A stretch of DNA of 64,000 nucleotides from positions 172,563-236,562 of the forward strand of contig DIZF01000016.1 of assembly GCA_002427815.1 (NCBI GenBank), given 5' to 3'. Made by a program: the position numbers and the translations under genes. The DNA is from Ramlibacter tataouinensis. GTDB lineage: Bacteria > Pseudomonadota > Gammaproteobacteria > Burkholderiales > Burkholderiaceae_C. Below the pieces are notes generated by a model. The model did no database searches and was not told where the DNA came from. It was given only the letters and a program-made list of their open reading frames with translations. Shown here in pieces: positions 6,862-15,437 of the stretch; position 1 is the first letter of the stretch; each line of letters begins with the position of its first letter.

Positions 6862-8853
6862 ATGAAGTTGCGAAGAATTCTGACACTGATCGGTGTGGCG
6901 CTCGCCTGTCAGGCTCAGGCCCAGTCCAAAGGAGACGACCTGATCCTGGAGATGCAGCAGGCCTACCGCCAGGGCAATCGGGTCAAGCTCGCCCAGCTGC
7001 TGCCCCAGGTCCGCGGCCACGCGCTGGAGCCTTGGGCCGCCTATTGGGAGCTGAAGAACCGCCTGGATACCGCGACACCTCAGGAGATCCAGGACTTTTT
7101 CGCGCGCTACCCCGGCACCTACCAGGAAGACCGTCTGCGCAACGACTGGCTGCTGCTGCTGGGCCAGCGGCGCGACTGGACAACCTTCGCGGCGGAGTAC
7201 CCGAAGTACCGCATGAACGACGACCGCGAGGTGCGCTGCTACGCGCTGCTGGCGACCTACCTGAACGAAGGCGCCGCCGCGCCGGCGGGGCTGGCCGACG
7301 AGGTACGCCGCAACTGGATGGCCGAGCGCGAGCTGGACGACGGTTGCACCACGGCGGCGGCGACGCTGATCGCGGACGGCCAGGGCCAGCGCCGGTTGAC
7401 GGTGCAGGACGCCTGGCGCAAGGCCCGGCTCGCGGTCGAAGCCAACCGGCCGCGCGCGGCCGCCGCCGCCGTGACCATCGCGGCACTCGATGCCGTAGCC
7501 TCGTTCGCGGAACTCAACAACAGTCCCACCCGTTACCTGACCAGCCGGGTCTTCGTCGCCTCCCGCGCCCGCAAGGAAATGATCGTGCTGGCCCTGATCA
7601 AGCTGGCCGGGACCGATCTCGACAACGCGGCGCGCCAGCTCGAAGACAAGTGGGGCCCGCAGCTCGCGTCCGAGGAGCGCAACTGGATCTGGGGCGTGAT
7701 CGGCAAACAGGCGGCCCTGCGCATGACGGGCGACCCGCTGAGCCACTACGCCAAGGTCAGCCGCGACAAGGACCTGACGGACGACATGCTGGCCTGGAAA
7801 GTCCGTGCCGCGCTGCGCGCCGTTCGCGGACCGCAGTGGCCGGACGTGCTGCAGGCGATCAATGCGATGAGCGAGGCGTCACAGGCCGACCCCGCCTGGG
7901 TTTACTGGAAGGCCCGCGCCTTGCTGGCCAAGGGCGGCGATGACCGTCGCGCCGAAGCCCGGCGTTTGCTGGAAGGTATCGCTTCGGCACGCGGGTTCTA
8001 CCAGCAGCTGGCGCTGGAAGAGCTGGGCCGCAAGGTCACCATCCCGCCGCGTCCGGCTCCGTTGACCCCCGAAGAGAAGGAGGCGGCGCGGTTGAACCCG
8101 AGCCTGAATCGTGCGCTGTATGCCATCACGCTGGGCATCCGGCCCGAGGGTGTGCGCGAGTGGAACTGGGGCACCAACCTGGCCAAGCCGGGCGGCATGG
8201 TCGACCGCGAATTGCTCGCGGCTGCCCAGATGGCCTGCGATCGCGAGGTCTGGGACCGCTGCATCAACACCAGCGAGCGCACCAAGGAAGAATTCGACGT
8301 CGAGCAGCGTTTCCCGACGCCCTTTCGCGAATCCGTGGTCCGGCGCAGCCAGGAGATCAACCTCGATCCTGCCTATGTGTATGGATTGATCCGCCAGGAA
8401 AGCCGCTTCGTCATGGATGCGCGTTCGCACGTCGGTGCATCGGGCCTGATGCAGGTCATGCCGGCGACCGCGCGCTGGACCGCGCGCAAGATCGGGTTGT
8501 CCAATTTCCGCCCCGACCAGCTCAAGGACCGGGAAACCAATATCGCCATCGGGACCGGCTACCTGAAGCTGGTGCTGGACGACTTCGACGGTTCCATGGC
8601 GCTGGCCGCGGCGGCCTACAACGCTGGACCCGGCCGGCCGCGCAGCTGGCGCAACGGACCGGTGATGGAGACTGCGGCCTGGGCCGAGAACGTGCCCTTC
8701 GGCGAGACCCGCGATTACGTCAAGAAGGTGCTGGCCAACACCACCATCTACTCCGCGCTCCTGAGCGGCCAGCCGCAATCGCTCAAGGCCCGGCTGGGGC
8801 GGATCGGGCCCCGCGCGGCGAGCGAGCCCGAACCCTACCGCGACCTGCCCTGA
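6862..8853 (+). CDS. slt: Soluble lytic murein transglycosylase (Slt70-like)
   Basis: This periplasmic enzyme cleaves peptidoglycan glycan strands to 1,6-anhydro-MurNAc products. A signal peptide covers residues 1-21 (cleavage after AQA). A long helical superhelix domain extends to about residue 490. The C-terminal goose-lysozyme-like SLT domain has YGLIRQESRF, with catalytic Glu513, then GASGLMQVMPATA and AAAAYNAGPGR. The 663-residue length is close to E. coli Slt70. A CATAAT hexamer ends 6 bp before the ATG and no ribosome binding site is visible. The anhydro-sugar it releases is the substrate of AnmK, which is also in this window (28133). Confidence 0.94.
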   Translation: MKLRRILTLIGVALACQAQAQSKGDDLILEMQQAYRQGNRVKLAQLLPQVRGHALEPWAAYWELKNRLDTATPQEIQDFFARYPGTYQEDRLRNDWLLLLGQRRDWTTFAAEYPKYRMNDDREVRCYALLATYLNEGAAAPAGLADEVRRNWMAERELDDGCTTAAATLIADGQGQRRLTVQDAWRKARLAVEANRPRAAAAAVTIAALDAVASFAELNNSPTRYLTSRVFVASRARKEMIVLALIKLAGTDLDNAARQLEDKWGPQLASEERNWIWGVIGKQAALRMTGDPLSHYAKVSRDKDLTDDMLAWKVRAALRAVRGPQWPDVLQAINAMSEASQADPAWVYWKARALLAKGGDDRRAEARRLLEGIASARGFYQQLALEELGRKVTIPPRPAPLTPEEKEAARLNPSLNRALYAITLGIRPEGVREWNWGTNLAKPGGMVDRELLAAAQMACDREVWDRCINTSERTKEEFDVEQRFPTPFRESVVRRSQEINLDPAYVYGLIRQESRFVMDARSHVGASGLMQVMPATARWTARKIGLSNFRPDQLKDRETNIAIGTGYLKLVLDDFDGSMALAAAAYNAGPGRPRSWRNGPVMETAAWAENVPFGETRDYVKKVLANTTIYSALLSGQPQSLKARLGRIGPRAASEPEPYRDLP

Positions 8854-8944
8854 TGCGATCGGGGCAATCCCCGGTAGCATCGAAGCCTTCGTTTCGTACC
8901 CCAGCCGGTGCCCAGTCCGCATCGCCCCACCCAGGAGAACAGTC

Positions 8945-9628
8945 ATGCTCAAGCTCTATATCGGCAACAAGAACTACTCGTCCTGGTCGATGCGGCCGTG
9001 GGTGCTGCTCAAACAGGCCGGCATCGCGTTCGAGGAAGTCAAGGTACGCTTCGACTCGTTCGAGCCGCAGTCGAACTTCAAGCAGAGCCTGCGGTCGGTG
9101 ACGCCCACCGGGCGGGTGCCGGTGCTGGTGGACGACGGTCTGGCGGTGTGGGACACCCTGGCCATCGCCGAATACCTGGCCGAGAAATTTCCCCAGGCAG
9201 CGTTGTGGCCCAAGGACATGAAGGCCAGGGCGCGTGCCCGCAGCATCTGTGCCGAGATGCACTCGGGATTCGGCGCGCTGCGCAGCCATTGCCCGATGAA
9301 CATCGAAGCTTCCCTGCCGCAGGTCGGCGCGCTCGCCATGCGCGACCAGCCGGCGGTGCGCAGCGACCTGGAACGGATCGTCGCCATGTGGACCGAACTG
9401 CTGAAGGAACACAAGGGCGGGCTGCTGTTCGGCGATTTCAGCATTGCCGACGCCTTCTTCGCACCGGTGTGCATGCGCATCAAGACCTACTGGCTACCCG
9501 TGCCCAATCACATCACCGCCTACATCCAGCGCGTGGCGGCGCTCGCCGGCGTGAAGGCCTGGATCGACGATGCGCTGGCCGAACACGATTTCCGCGAGTT
9601 CGATGATCCTTATCGGCTGTCGCGATGA
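8945..9628 (+). CDS. Glutathione S-transferase family protein
   Basis: This is a 227-residue cytoplasmic protein. The N-terminal thioredoxin-like domain (about 1-80) has YSSWSMRPWVLLKQAGI, with Ser12/Ser13 in the active-site region, the cis-Pro segment TPTGRVPVL and the gamma-glutamyl-binding VWDTLAIAEYLAE. An all-helical C-terminal domain follows. It is preceded by a clear AGGAGA ribosome binding site. Its substrate cannot be told from the sequence. It lies between the slt and cca genes on the same strand; a stable hairpin at 9653-9672 follows it. Confidence 0.92.
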   Translation: MLKLYIGNKNYSSWSMRPWVLLKQAGIAFEEVKVRFDSFEPQSNFKQSLRSVTPTGRVPVLVDDGLAVWDTLAIAEYLAEKFPQAALWPKDMKARARARSICAEMHSGFGALRSHCPMNIEASLPQVGALAMRDQPAVRSDLERIVAMWTELLKEHKGGLLFGDFSIADAFFAPVCMRIKTYWLPVPNHITAYIQRVAALAGVKAWIDDALAEHDFREFDDPYRLSR

Positions 9629-9652
9629 ACGGCTGAAACAGCCGGCGCGGCT

Positions 9653-9672
9653 CGGCACCGCCCGCGGTGCCG
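9653..9672 (+). terminator. Stable hairpin between the GST gene and cca
   Basis: An 8-bp perfect stem CGGCACCG/CGGTGCCG with a CCCG loop lies 24 bp after the GST stop codon, preceded by a smaller GGCTG-AAA-CAGCC hairpin at 9631-9643. There is no T-run, so it is not a classic intrinsic terminator. It ends 4 bp before the TACACT -10-like hexamer of cca. Confidence 0.4.
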
Positions 9673-9688
9673 CTTGTACACTGCCGTC

Positions 9689-10936
9689 ATGCAAACCTAC
9701 ATGGTCGGCGGCGCGGTGCGCGATGCCCTGCTGGGCCTGCCCGTCAACGACCATGACTGGGTGGTGGTCGGCGCCACGCCGCAGGAGATGATCAGCGCCG
9801 GCTACCTGCCGGTGGGCAAGGACTTTCCGGTGTTCCTGCATCCGGAAACGCGCGAGGAATACGCACTGGCCCGGACCGAACGCAAGACCGCGCGCGGCTA
9901 CCGCGGCTTCGCCTTCCATGCCGAACCCCATGTAACCCTCGAAGAGGACCTGGCCCGGCGCGATCTCACCATCAACGCGATCGCGCAGGACGAGGCAGGC
10001 CGGCTGATCGACCCGTTCGACGGTCGGACCGACCTGACACGGCGGGTGTTGCGCCACGTGACGCTGGCCTTCCGCGAGGACCCGGTGCGCATCCTGCGGG
10101 TGGCCCGCTTTGCCGCGCGCTTCGCGGATTTCAGCCTGGCGCCGGAAACGCTGGCCTTGATGCGAGAAATGGTCGAGGATGGGGAGGCAGATCACCTGGT
10201 GGCCGAACGCGTCTGGCAGGAACTTGCGCGCGGCCTGATGGAAGCAACGCCTTCGCGGATGTTCGATGTGCTGCGCGAATGCGGCGCCCTGGCCCGACTG
10301 CTGCCCGAGGTCGAGCGTCTCTGGGGCGTGCCCCAGCCGGTGGACCATCATCCCGAGGTCGATACCGGCGTGCATCTGATGATGGTGCTGGACATGAGCG
10401 CCCGGCTGCAGGCCTCGCTGCCGGTGCGATTCGCCTGCCTCACCCACGACCTGGGCAAGGGCACCACACCGGGCGAGATCTGGCCCAGGCACATCGGGCA
10501 TGAAGAGCGCAGCGCACGGCTGCTGCGGAAGATCTGCGACCGGCTGCGCGTGCCCACCGAGTGCCGCGAAATTGCGGAAGTGGTGGCGCGCGAGCACGGC
10601 AACATCCATCGCAGCGGTGAATTCGGGCCGGCTGCGCTGGTGCGCCTGCTCGAGCGCTGCGATGCCTTTCGCAAGCCCCAGCGCCTCGATGCGATCCTGC
10701 TGGCCTGCGAATGCGACGCCCGCGGACGGCTCGGACTGGAAGAAAGACCTTATCCACAGCGCGGCCGCTTGCTGGCCGCGCTGGAGGCGGCGCAGAGTGC
10801 GGCCACCCACGAGATGGCCGCCCAGGCCCAGCAGCAAGGCGTCGCGGGCCCTCGCATTGGCGAGATGATCCACCACGCGCGGATTCAGGCCGTGGCTGAT
10901 GCCGGGCTGGCGGCCAGCAGCGCCAGCGCCGCATAG
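9689..10936 (+). CDS. cca: Multifunctional CCA tRNA nucleotidyltransferase with HD domain
   Basis: This enzyme adds or repairs the 3' CCA end of tRNA. The 415-residue protein starts with MQTYMVGGAVRDALLG, the class II nucleotidyltransferase signature, followed by the DHDWVVVGAT motif (catalytic Asp pair), RRDLTINAIA and EDPVRILRVARFAARF. The C-terminal HD phosphohydrolase domain has CLTHDLGKG, so this is the long, proteobacterial multifunctional form. I use the ATG at 9689, not the in-frame TTG at 9674, because the motif begins at once. The 3' end overlaps the convergent ROK kinase gene by 52 bp. Confidence 0.95.
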   Translation: MQTYMVGGAVRDALLGLPVNDHDWVVVGATPQEMISAGYLPVGKDFPVFLHPETREEYALARTERKTARGYRGFAFHAEPHVTLEEDLARRDLTINAIAQDEAGRLIDPFDGRTDLTRRVLRHVTLAFREDPVRILRVARFAARFADFSLAPETLALMREMVEDGEADHLVAERVWQELARGLMEATPSRMFDVLRECGALARLLPEVERLWGVPQPVDHHPEVDTGVHLMMVLDMSARLQASLPVRFACLTHDLGKGTTPGEIWPRHIGHEERSARLLRKICDRLRVPTECREIAEVVAREHGNIHRSGEFGPAALVRLLERCDAFRKPQRLDAILLACECDARGRLGLEERPYPQRGRLLAALEAAQSAATHEMAAQAQQQGVAGPRIGEMIHHARIQAVADAGLAASSASAA

Positions 10937-11841
10937 TCCCCGACCCGGTCGCCCAGCCCTGCGGGCACCAGCTCGCAGCCCGCCGTCAGCGCGGGAAAGT
11001 GCGCCGTGACCTGCGCCTGCAGGCGCGGCAACAGATAGTCGCGGTGGTGCCAGAACACGCCGCCGCCCAGGCTGATGCGTTGCAGGTCCAGCGTGGTCGT
11101 CAGGTTGTACAGCGCCCGGCCCAGCACGCGGCACAGCTCGTCGACCCGGGCCTGCGGGCCGGCCTCGCCATTGGCGGCTTGTTGCATCAGGCTGGCTGCA
11201 TTGGCGCCAAAACGCCGCGCGATCGCATTGCCCGCGACCAGGGCCTCGACATCGCCGACATTGCCGCATCCGCACAGGGCCTCGTCGTTGTCGGAAACGA
11301 ACATGTGCCCGGCATGGCCCGCGTTGCCGTTCTTGCCGCGGAGCAGCCGCCCGTCCACGCACAGGCCCACGCCGATGCCGGTGCTCCAGGTCACATAGGC
11401 GCAGTGATCGAAGCCCTGCAGCGCGCCCCAGCGCCGCTCGGCTGCCAGCGCGGCGACGCAATCGTTTTCCACCCGCACCTGGGCAAAGCGGCGGCGCAGC
11501 GGCGACTCGAGCAGGGCCGTCATCCAGTTGTTGGGCAAGCCTCGCGCCGGTCCGGCGATCCCGCCGCAAATGTTGGGCGCCGCCACCTCGACCAACCCCT
11601 CGTGCAGGACGAAAGGCCCGCACGATGAAACTCCGGCTTCGGACACCGAGCCAGGGGCGACGCCGATCGCGGCGCAAGCCTCGTCCACCAGGCTGATGAC
11701 CTGCCGCGCCAGCGCGCTGTTGTCACCCGTCCTGGCCGTCGGCTCGCTGCGGCGCGCCAGCAACTCCAATCCGTTGCCACTGCTCAGGCTCACCGCGACC
11801 TTGGTGCCGCCGATGTCGATGCAGGCTTTCAAGGCGGCCAC
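10885..11841 (-). CDS. ROK-family sugar kinase
   Basis: This is an ATP-dependent sugar kinase of the ROK family (318 residues). The N-terminal phosphate-binding loop is DIGGTKVAVSLS (residues 9-20). The centre has the ROK signature with the zinc-binding cysteines, GHMF then CGCGNVGDVEALV, and the catalytic Asp in ENDCVAAL. The start is GTG at 11841; no nearby ATG fits. Glucokinase, fructokinase or N-acetylmannosamine kinase are all possible and the sequence does not decide. It is convergent with cca, with overlapping 3' ends, and is followed by no sugar transporter. Confidence 0.87.
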   Translation of the reverse strand: MAALKACIDIGGTKVAVSLSSGNGLELLARRSEPTARTGDNSALARQVISLVDEACAAIGVAPGSVSEAGVSSCGPFVLHEGLVEVAAPNICGGIAGPARGLPNNWMTALLESPLRRRFAQVRVENDCVAALAAERRWGALQGFDHCAYVTWSTGIGVGLCVDGRLLRGKNGNAGHAGHMFVSDNDEALCGCGNVGDVEALVAGNAIARRFGANAASLMQQAANGEAGPQARVDELCRVLGRALYNLTTTLDLQRISLGGGVFWHHRDYLLPRLQAQVTAHFPALTAGCELVPAGLGDRVGDYAALALLAASPASATA

Positions 11842-11848
11842 TTTCCGC

Positions 11849-12043
11849 TCAAACCAGCTTTGAAATGGCGCCGGCCACCAGGCTCAGCAGGATGGTGGTG
11901 GTGAGTGGAATGAACCACTCGCGGCCGAACAGCCTGAAGCGGAAGTCGCCCGGCAGCTTGCCGAACCCCATGCGCTGCAACAGCGGAGTGAACCAGTTGA
12001 TGAGCATCAGGGCCAGGAAGATGACGATGATCCAGCGAATCAT
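11849..12043 (-). CDS. DUF2905 family membrane protein
   Basis: This is a 64-residue inner-membrane protein with two transmembrane helices (residues 2-19 and 43-62) flanking the motif GFGKLPGDFRFRLFGREWFIPL, which is diagnostic for DUF2905. The function is unknown. It begins 19 bp after the stop of the upstream methyltransferase gene on the same strand and ends 7 bp before the ROK kinase start, so the three may be co-transcribed. A TACACT hexamer lies 6 bp before the ATG, so it may also have its own leaderless transcript. Confidence 0.88.
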   Translation of the reverse strand: MIRWIIVIFLALMLINWFTPLLQRMGFGKLPGDFRFRLFGREWFIPLTTTILLSLVAGAISKLV

Positions 12044-12062
12044 GGGGCAAGTGTAGAAGCGT

Positions 12063-13181
12063 TCAGAGCGTATGGGTCCGGTCGCCCTCGCGAAAACCCA
12101 GTGCATCCCAGAATTCGCCGCGCTGAAAGCCGATCACCTTGAACAGTTCGCCCATCTCGTGTTCGGCGATCAGGCGCTGGCCCGCCGTGCGGCCGGCCAG
12201 ATCGGCTTGCGCCAGCAGCGGAACCAGGCCGCCGTTGATCAGGAAGCGTGCCTGCGAGGTGTAGCCGAGCGTCGGCAACCCCGCCTCCTGCGCAGCCAGC
12301 GCCAGCCCGGTGAAGTTCACGTGCGCCGTGATGTCCTTGCGGCCCAGGTCGGCCAGGGGATCGCCATCGGCCATGTGGCCGCGATGGCACATCAGCGTCC
12401 CCATGTCGCGTTGCGGATGGTAGTACTCGGCTTCGGGGAAACCGTAGTCGATGAAGAAGGCCGCCCCTTGCACCAGGCGGTCGGCCAGGGTGCGAACGAA
12501 AGCCTCGGCCTGCGGATGAATCTCGGTGAGGTAATCGTGGGCGCCGGCTATCTCCACCGGCGGCCGCAGATCCGTGAGCCGGTCCTCCCATGCCAGGCCG
12601 CCGTGGACGTCGCCCTCGGCCGCGTCATGCGCCTGCACCACGCCGCGCTCATGCCACCGGCCTCCTGTGCGGGCCAGCAGTTTCACCGGCATGGCGTCGA
12701 GCACCTCGTTGCCCACCACCACCCCGCGCATCGCCTGCGGCAGCTCGCTGACCCATTCGACCTGGCCAGCCCACGCTGCCAGCTCGTGCTGCTGGCGCTC
12801 TCGCAAGGTTCCCGACACGTCCACGATGGTGTAGCGCCGCACCTGCGGCCCCAGCGCCTGCAGCAGTTGCCGGGCCAGCGCCCCGGACCCGGCGCCGAAT
12901 TCCCACACCTCGTCGGTGCCGGTCCGCTCCATGGCTTCCGCGACCTGCGCCGCCAATGCCTGCCCGAACAGCGGTGACATCTCCGGTGCGGTGACGAAAT
13001 CGCTGCCGGAAGACGGCATCTGGCCGAACTGGCGCGAGCTGCTGGCGTAGTAGCCCAGGCCCGGCGCATACAAGGCCAGCGCCATGAAGCGGTCGAACGG
13101 CAGCCAGCCGCCGGCGCGCCGGATCGACTCCTGCACCAGCGCCTGCACCGCCCTCGTTAAACTCGTTGCTTCTGTGGTCAC
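12063..13181 (-). CDS. SAM-dependent methyltransferase of the COG1565 / NDUFAF7 family
   Basis: This is a 372-residue class I methyltransferase-like protein. Residues 30-75 contain FMALALYAPGLGYY and GSDFVTAPEMSPLFGQ, the conserved entry of the family. The SAM site is VWEFGAGSGALARQLL at about residue 92, followed by VVVGNEVLDAMPVKLL. Mitochondrial NDUFAF7 methylates an arginine of complex I; the bacterial role is not established. The start is GTG at 13181, preceded by GACAAT 6 bp upstream and no ribosome binding site. It is divergent from the SDR gene, whose ATG lies 17 bp away. Confidence 0.87.
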   Translation of the reverse strand: MTTEATSLTRAVQALVQESIRRAGGWLPFDRFMALALYAPGLGYYASSSRQFGQMPSSGSDFVTAPEMSPLFGQALAAQVAEAMERTGTDEVWEFGAGSGALARQLLQALGPQVRRYTIVDVSGTLRERQQHELAAWAGQVEWVSELPQAMRGVVVGNEVLDAMPVKLLARTGGRWHERGVVQAHDAAEGDVHGGLAWEDRLTDLRPPVEIAGAHDYLTEIHPQAEAFVRTLADRLVQGAAFFIDYGFPEAEYYHPQRDMGTLMCHRGHMADGDPLADLGRKDITAHVNFTGLALAAQEAGLPTLGYTSQARFLINGGLVPLLAQADLAGRTAGQRLIAEHEMGELFKVIGFQRGEFWDALGFREGDRTHTL

Positions 13182-13198
13182 TCCCGGATTGTCCCCGA

Positions 13199-13990
13199 AT
13201 GAGCGATTCGCCCCGTCTGCGCACCGTCCTGGTTACCGGCTCCGCCAAACGGCTCGGCCGTGAGATCGCGCTGGCGCTGGCGGCCGGCGGCTGGCAGGTG
13301 GCGATTCACTACCGGAGCGCCGCTGCCGACGCAGCCGCAACCGTGGCCGATTGCCGGCAACTCGCCGGCGCGGGCGCGCAATTCGACTGCTTCGGCGCCG
13401 ACCTGGCCGATGAAGCCCAGGCCCGGGCGCTGCTGCCGCGTGTGATCGAGCGCTTCGGCGCCGTGGACGCCGTGGTCAACAACGCATCCTTGTTCGAGCA
13501 TGACTCGGCCCAGAGCCTGGGCTACGAAGGTCTGTGCGCTCATCTGCGCACCAACACCGGCGCGCCGGTGCTGCTGGCCCAGGCCCTGCACGAGCATGTC
13601 CGTGGCCGCGCCGGCACCCAGGCGGCCGGCAGCTGCGTGGTGGTGAACCTGCTGGACCAGAAGCTGTGGAACCCCAATCCCGATTTCCTGAGCTACACAC
13701 TGTCGAAAGCCGCGCTCGAGGCAGCCAACACGGTGCTGGCGATGGCGCTGGCTCCGCAGGTGCGTGTGGTCGGGGTGGCGCCGGGCTTGACCCTGACCAG
13801 CCATCTGCTGTCCGACGAGAAGTTCGAGCAGTTGCACCGCCTGTCGCCGCTCGGACGTTCGTCGACCGCGCCGGACGTCGCCAGCGCGGTGAAGTTCGCA
13901 TTGGAGAACAATTCGATCACCGGCACGACGCTGCTGGTGGACGGCGGCCAGCACCTGATGAAGTTCAGCAGGGATTTCTCATTGATGTAA
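13199..13990 (+). CDS. SDR-family oxidoreductase, probable pteridine/dihydrofolate reductase (FolM-like)
   Basis: This is a 263-residue short-chain dehydrogenase. The nucleotide motif reads VTGSAKRLGREIA (residues 11-23); the TGxxKRLG form, in place of TGxxxGIG, is a mark of pteridine reductases. The catalytic Tyr-Lys pair is in SYTLSKAAL. It lies 96 bp upstream of folB, and I infer that it reduces dihydropterins or dihydrofolate. A general SDR role cannot be excluded. The ATG at 13199 is chosen because an upstream TTG would only add residues antisense to the methyltransferase gene. A REP-like palindrome follows its stop codon. Confidence 0.83.
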   Translation: MSDSPRLRTVLVTGSAKRLGREIALALAAGGWQVAIHYRSAAADAAATVADCRQLAGAGAQFDCFGADLADEAQARALLPRVIERFGAVDAVVNNASLFEHDSAQSLGYEGLCAHLRTNTGAPVLLAQALHEHVRGRAGTQAAGSCVVVNLLDQKLWNPNPDFLSYTLSKAALEAANTVLAMALAPQVRVVGVAPGLTLTSHLLSDEKFEQLHRLSPLGRSSTAPDVASAVKFALENNSITGTTLLVDGGQHLMKFSRDFSLM

Positions 13991-13996
13991 CTTTGC

Positions 13997-14067
13997 GGGT
14001 CAGATCACAATTCAGGACAGCAGCGCGGACGGAGAAAGAAGCCTCCAACGAAATTGTGCTCTGACCC
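13997..14067. repeat. REP/MITE-like palindromic element
   Basis: Two 16-bp arms, GGGTCAGATCACAATT (13997-14012) and AATTGTGCTCTGACCC (14052-14067), form an inverted repeat with 15 of 16 positions matching, separated by 39 bp. The arm sequence resembles the GGGTCAGAGCACAATT-type ends that accompany REP-associated Y1 (IS200-like) transposase genes in related Burkholderiales; that link is from memory and not checked. It fills the space between the SDR and folB genes and would form a long stem-loop in RNA. No transposase gene is present, so if mobile it would be moved in trans. Confidence 0.65.
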
Positions 14068-14086
14068 CAACTGATTAGATGAATAC

Positions 14087-14455
14087 ATGACCAAAGCCGG
14101 CACCCAAATCCTCACCCTCAACGGGCTGCGCTTCGACGCCAACCTGGGCATCCTGGATCACGAAAAGACCTCGCCCCAGCCGATCCAGGTCGACGCCGAA
14201 CTGAATCTGGGCACCCAGCCGCTGCTGCCGCGCGACGACGACATCGGCCACGTGCTGGACTACCGCAAGGTGCGCAAGATCATCATCGATGAGTGCACGG
14301 CCGAGCACATGAACCTGCTGGAGAGCCTGATCGGCAAACTGGCGCTGCGGCTGATGCAACTGCCCGGCGTGGTGGGGGTGCGGGTGCGCATCGCCAAGCT
14401 GGAAATCTTCGACGACTGCGAAGTGGCGATCCGCATCGAGACGGGGCTCTGGTAG
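14087..14455 (+). CDS. folB: Dihydroneopterin aldolase
   Basis: This enzyme cleaves 7,8-dihydroneopterin to 6-hydroxymethyl-dihydropterin in folate synthesis. The 122-residue length is typical. Visible motifs are [16 protein letters not shown] (the substrate-binding N-terminal strand with Glu/Asp), [11 protein letters not shown] and [16 protein letters not shown], the second half of the FolB tunnelling fold. It follows a pteridine-reductase-like SDR gene, which suggests a small pterin unit, and precedes ttcA by 37 bp. The palindromic element between the SDR gene and folB may affect their co-expression. Confidence 0.93.
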   Translation: MTKAGTQILTLNGLRFDANLGILDHEKTSPQPIQVDAELNLGTQPLLPRDDDIGHVLDYRKVRKIIIDECTAEHMNLLESLIGKLALRLMQLPGVVGVRVRIAKLEIFDDCEVAIRIETGLW

Positions 14456-14492
14456 GCGGCGCGTGCTGTCGGCCGATGCGACAATCCGGCCC

Positions 14493-15413
14493 ATGAATGC
14501 CGTTTTGACAGAAAGCGAAGTTGTTCGCTTCGACCGCGAACGCCGGGTGGAACGCGAAGCGCACAAGCTCGAGAAGCGCCTGTGCCGCCTGATGGGCGAG
14601 GCCGTCGGCGACTACAACATGATAGTTCAGGGCGACAAGGTCATGGTCTGCCTGTCCGGGGGCAAGGACAGTTACGCGCTGCTGGACATCCTGCTGAAAC
14701 TCAAGCAGCGCGCCCCGGCGGATTTCGAGCTGGTGGCCGTCAATCTCGACCAGAAGCAGCCGGGCTTCCCCGAGCATGTGCTGCCCGATTACCTGGCGCG
14801 GATCGGCGTGCCCTTCCACATCGAGAACCAGGACACTTATTCCGTCGTCAAGGACAAGATTCCCGACGGCAAGACCATGTGCAGCCTGTGCTCGCGCCTG
14901 CGCCGCGGCATCCTGTACCGGGTGGCCGACGAGCTGGGAGCCACCAAGATCGCGCTGGGCCATCATCGCGACGACATCCTGCAGACCTTCTTTCTCAACA
15001 TGTTCTTCGGCGGCAAGCTCAAGGCCATGGCGCCCAAGCTGGTGAGCGACGACGGGCGCCACATGGTGATCCGGCCATTGGCTTACGTGGCCGAGCAGGA
15101 CCTGGTCCGCTGGGCGGCGCATCGGCAATTCCCTGTCATTCCCTGCACCCTGTGCGGCAGCCAGGAAAACCTGCAGCGCAAACAGGTGGCGGCGATGCTG
15201 CAGGAGTGGGAGCGCAAGCACCCCGGCCGCATCGACACCATGTTCACGGCCTTGCAAAATATCGTCCCTTCTCATCTGGCCGACGGAACACAGTACGACT
15301 TCAAGGGTCTTACCGTGACGGGCGTGGCCGACAACGAGGGCGACAAGGCCTTCGATGCGCCCGAATGGCCGGCCGCTGCCGCGCTGCCGAGCCTGCAAGT
15401 CATCCGGATCTGA
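14493..15413 (+). CDS. ttcA: tRNA 2-thiocytidine(32) synthetase TtcA
   Basis: This protein installs 2-thiocytidine at position 32 of certain tRNAs. It has a PP-loop ATP pyrophosphatase motif, [13 protein letters not shown] (around residue 55), and the conserved cysteine motif [13 protein letters not shown] that holds the [4Fe-4S] cluster in this family. [13 protein letters not shown] near the C-terminus is also diagnostic. The ATG at 14493 (306 residues) agrees with family starts; GACAAT lies 7 bp before it with no ribosome binding site. It is followed 24 bp later by a DUF4136 lipoprotein gene. Confidence 0.95.
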   Translation: MNAVLTESEVVRFDRERRVEREAHKLEKRLCRLMGEAVGDYNMIVQGDKVMVCLSGGKDSYALLDILLKLKQRAPADFELVAVNLDQKQPGFPEHVLPDYLARIGVPFHIENQDTYSVVKDKIPDGKTMCSLCSRLRRGILYRVADELGATKIALGHHRDDILQTFFLNMFFGGKLKAMAPKLVSDDGRHMVIRPLAYVAEQDLVRWAAHRQFPVIPCTLCGSQENLQRKQVAAMLQEWERKHPGRIDTMFTALQNIVPSHLADGTQYDFKGLTVTGVADNEGDKAFDAPEWPAAAALPSLQVIRI

Positions 15414-15437
15414 AGGCCCACCGGCCGGGAGGTGCAG

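Noticed and set aside
6853..7746. N-terminal extension of the 5-formyl-THF cyclo-ligase frame
   Set aside because: This open stretch is antisense to slt; the enzyme starts at the ATG at 6852 and is of normal length.
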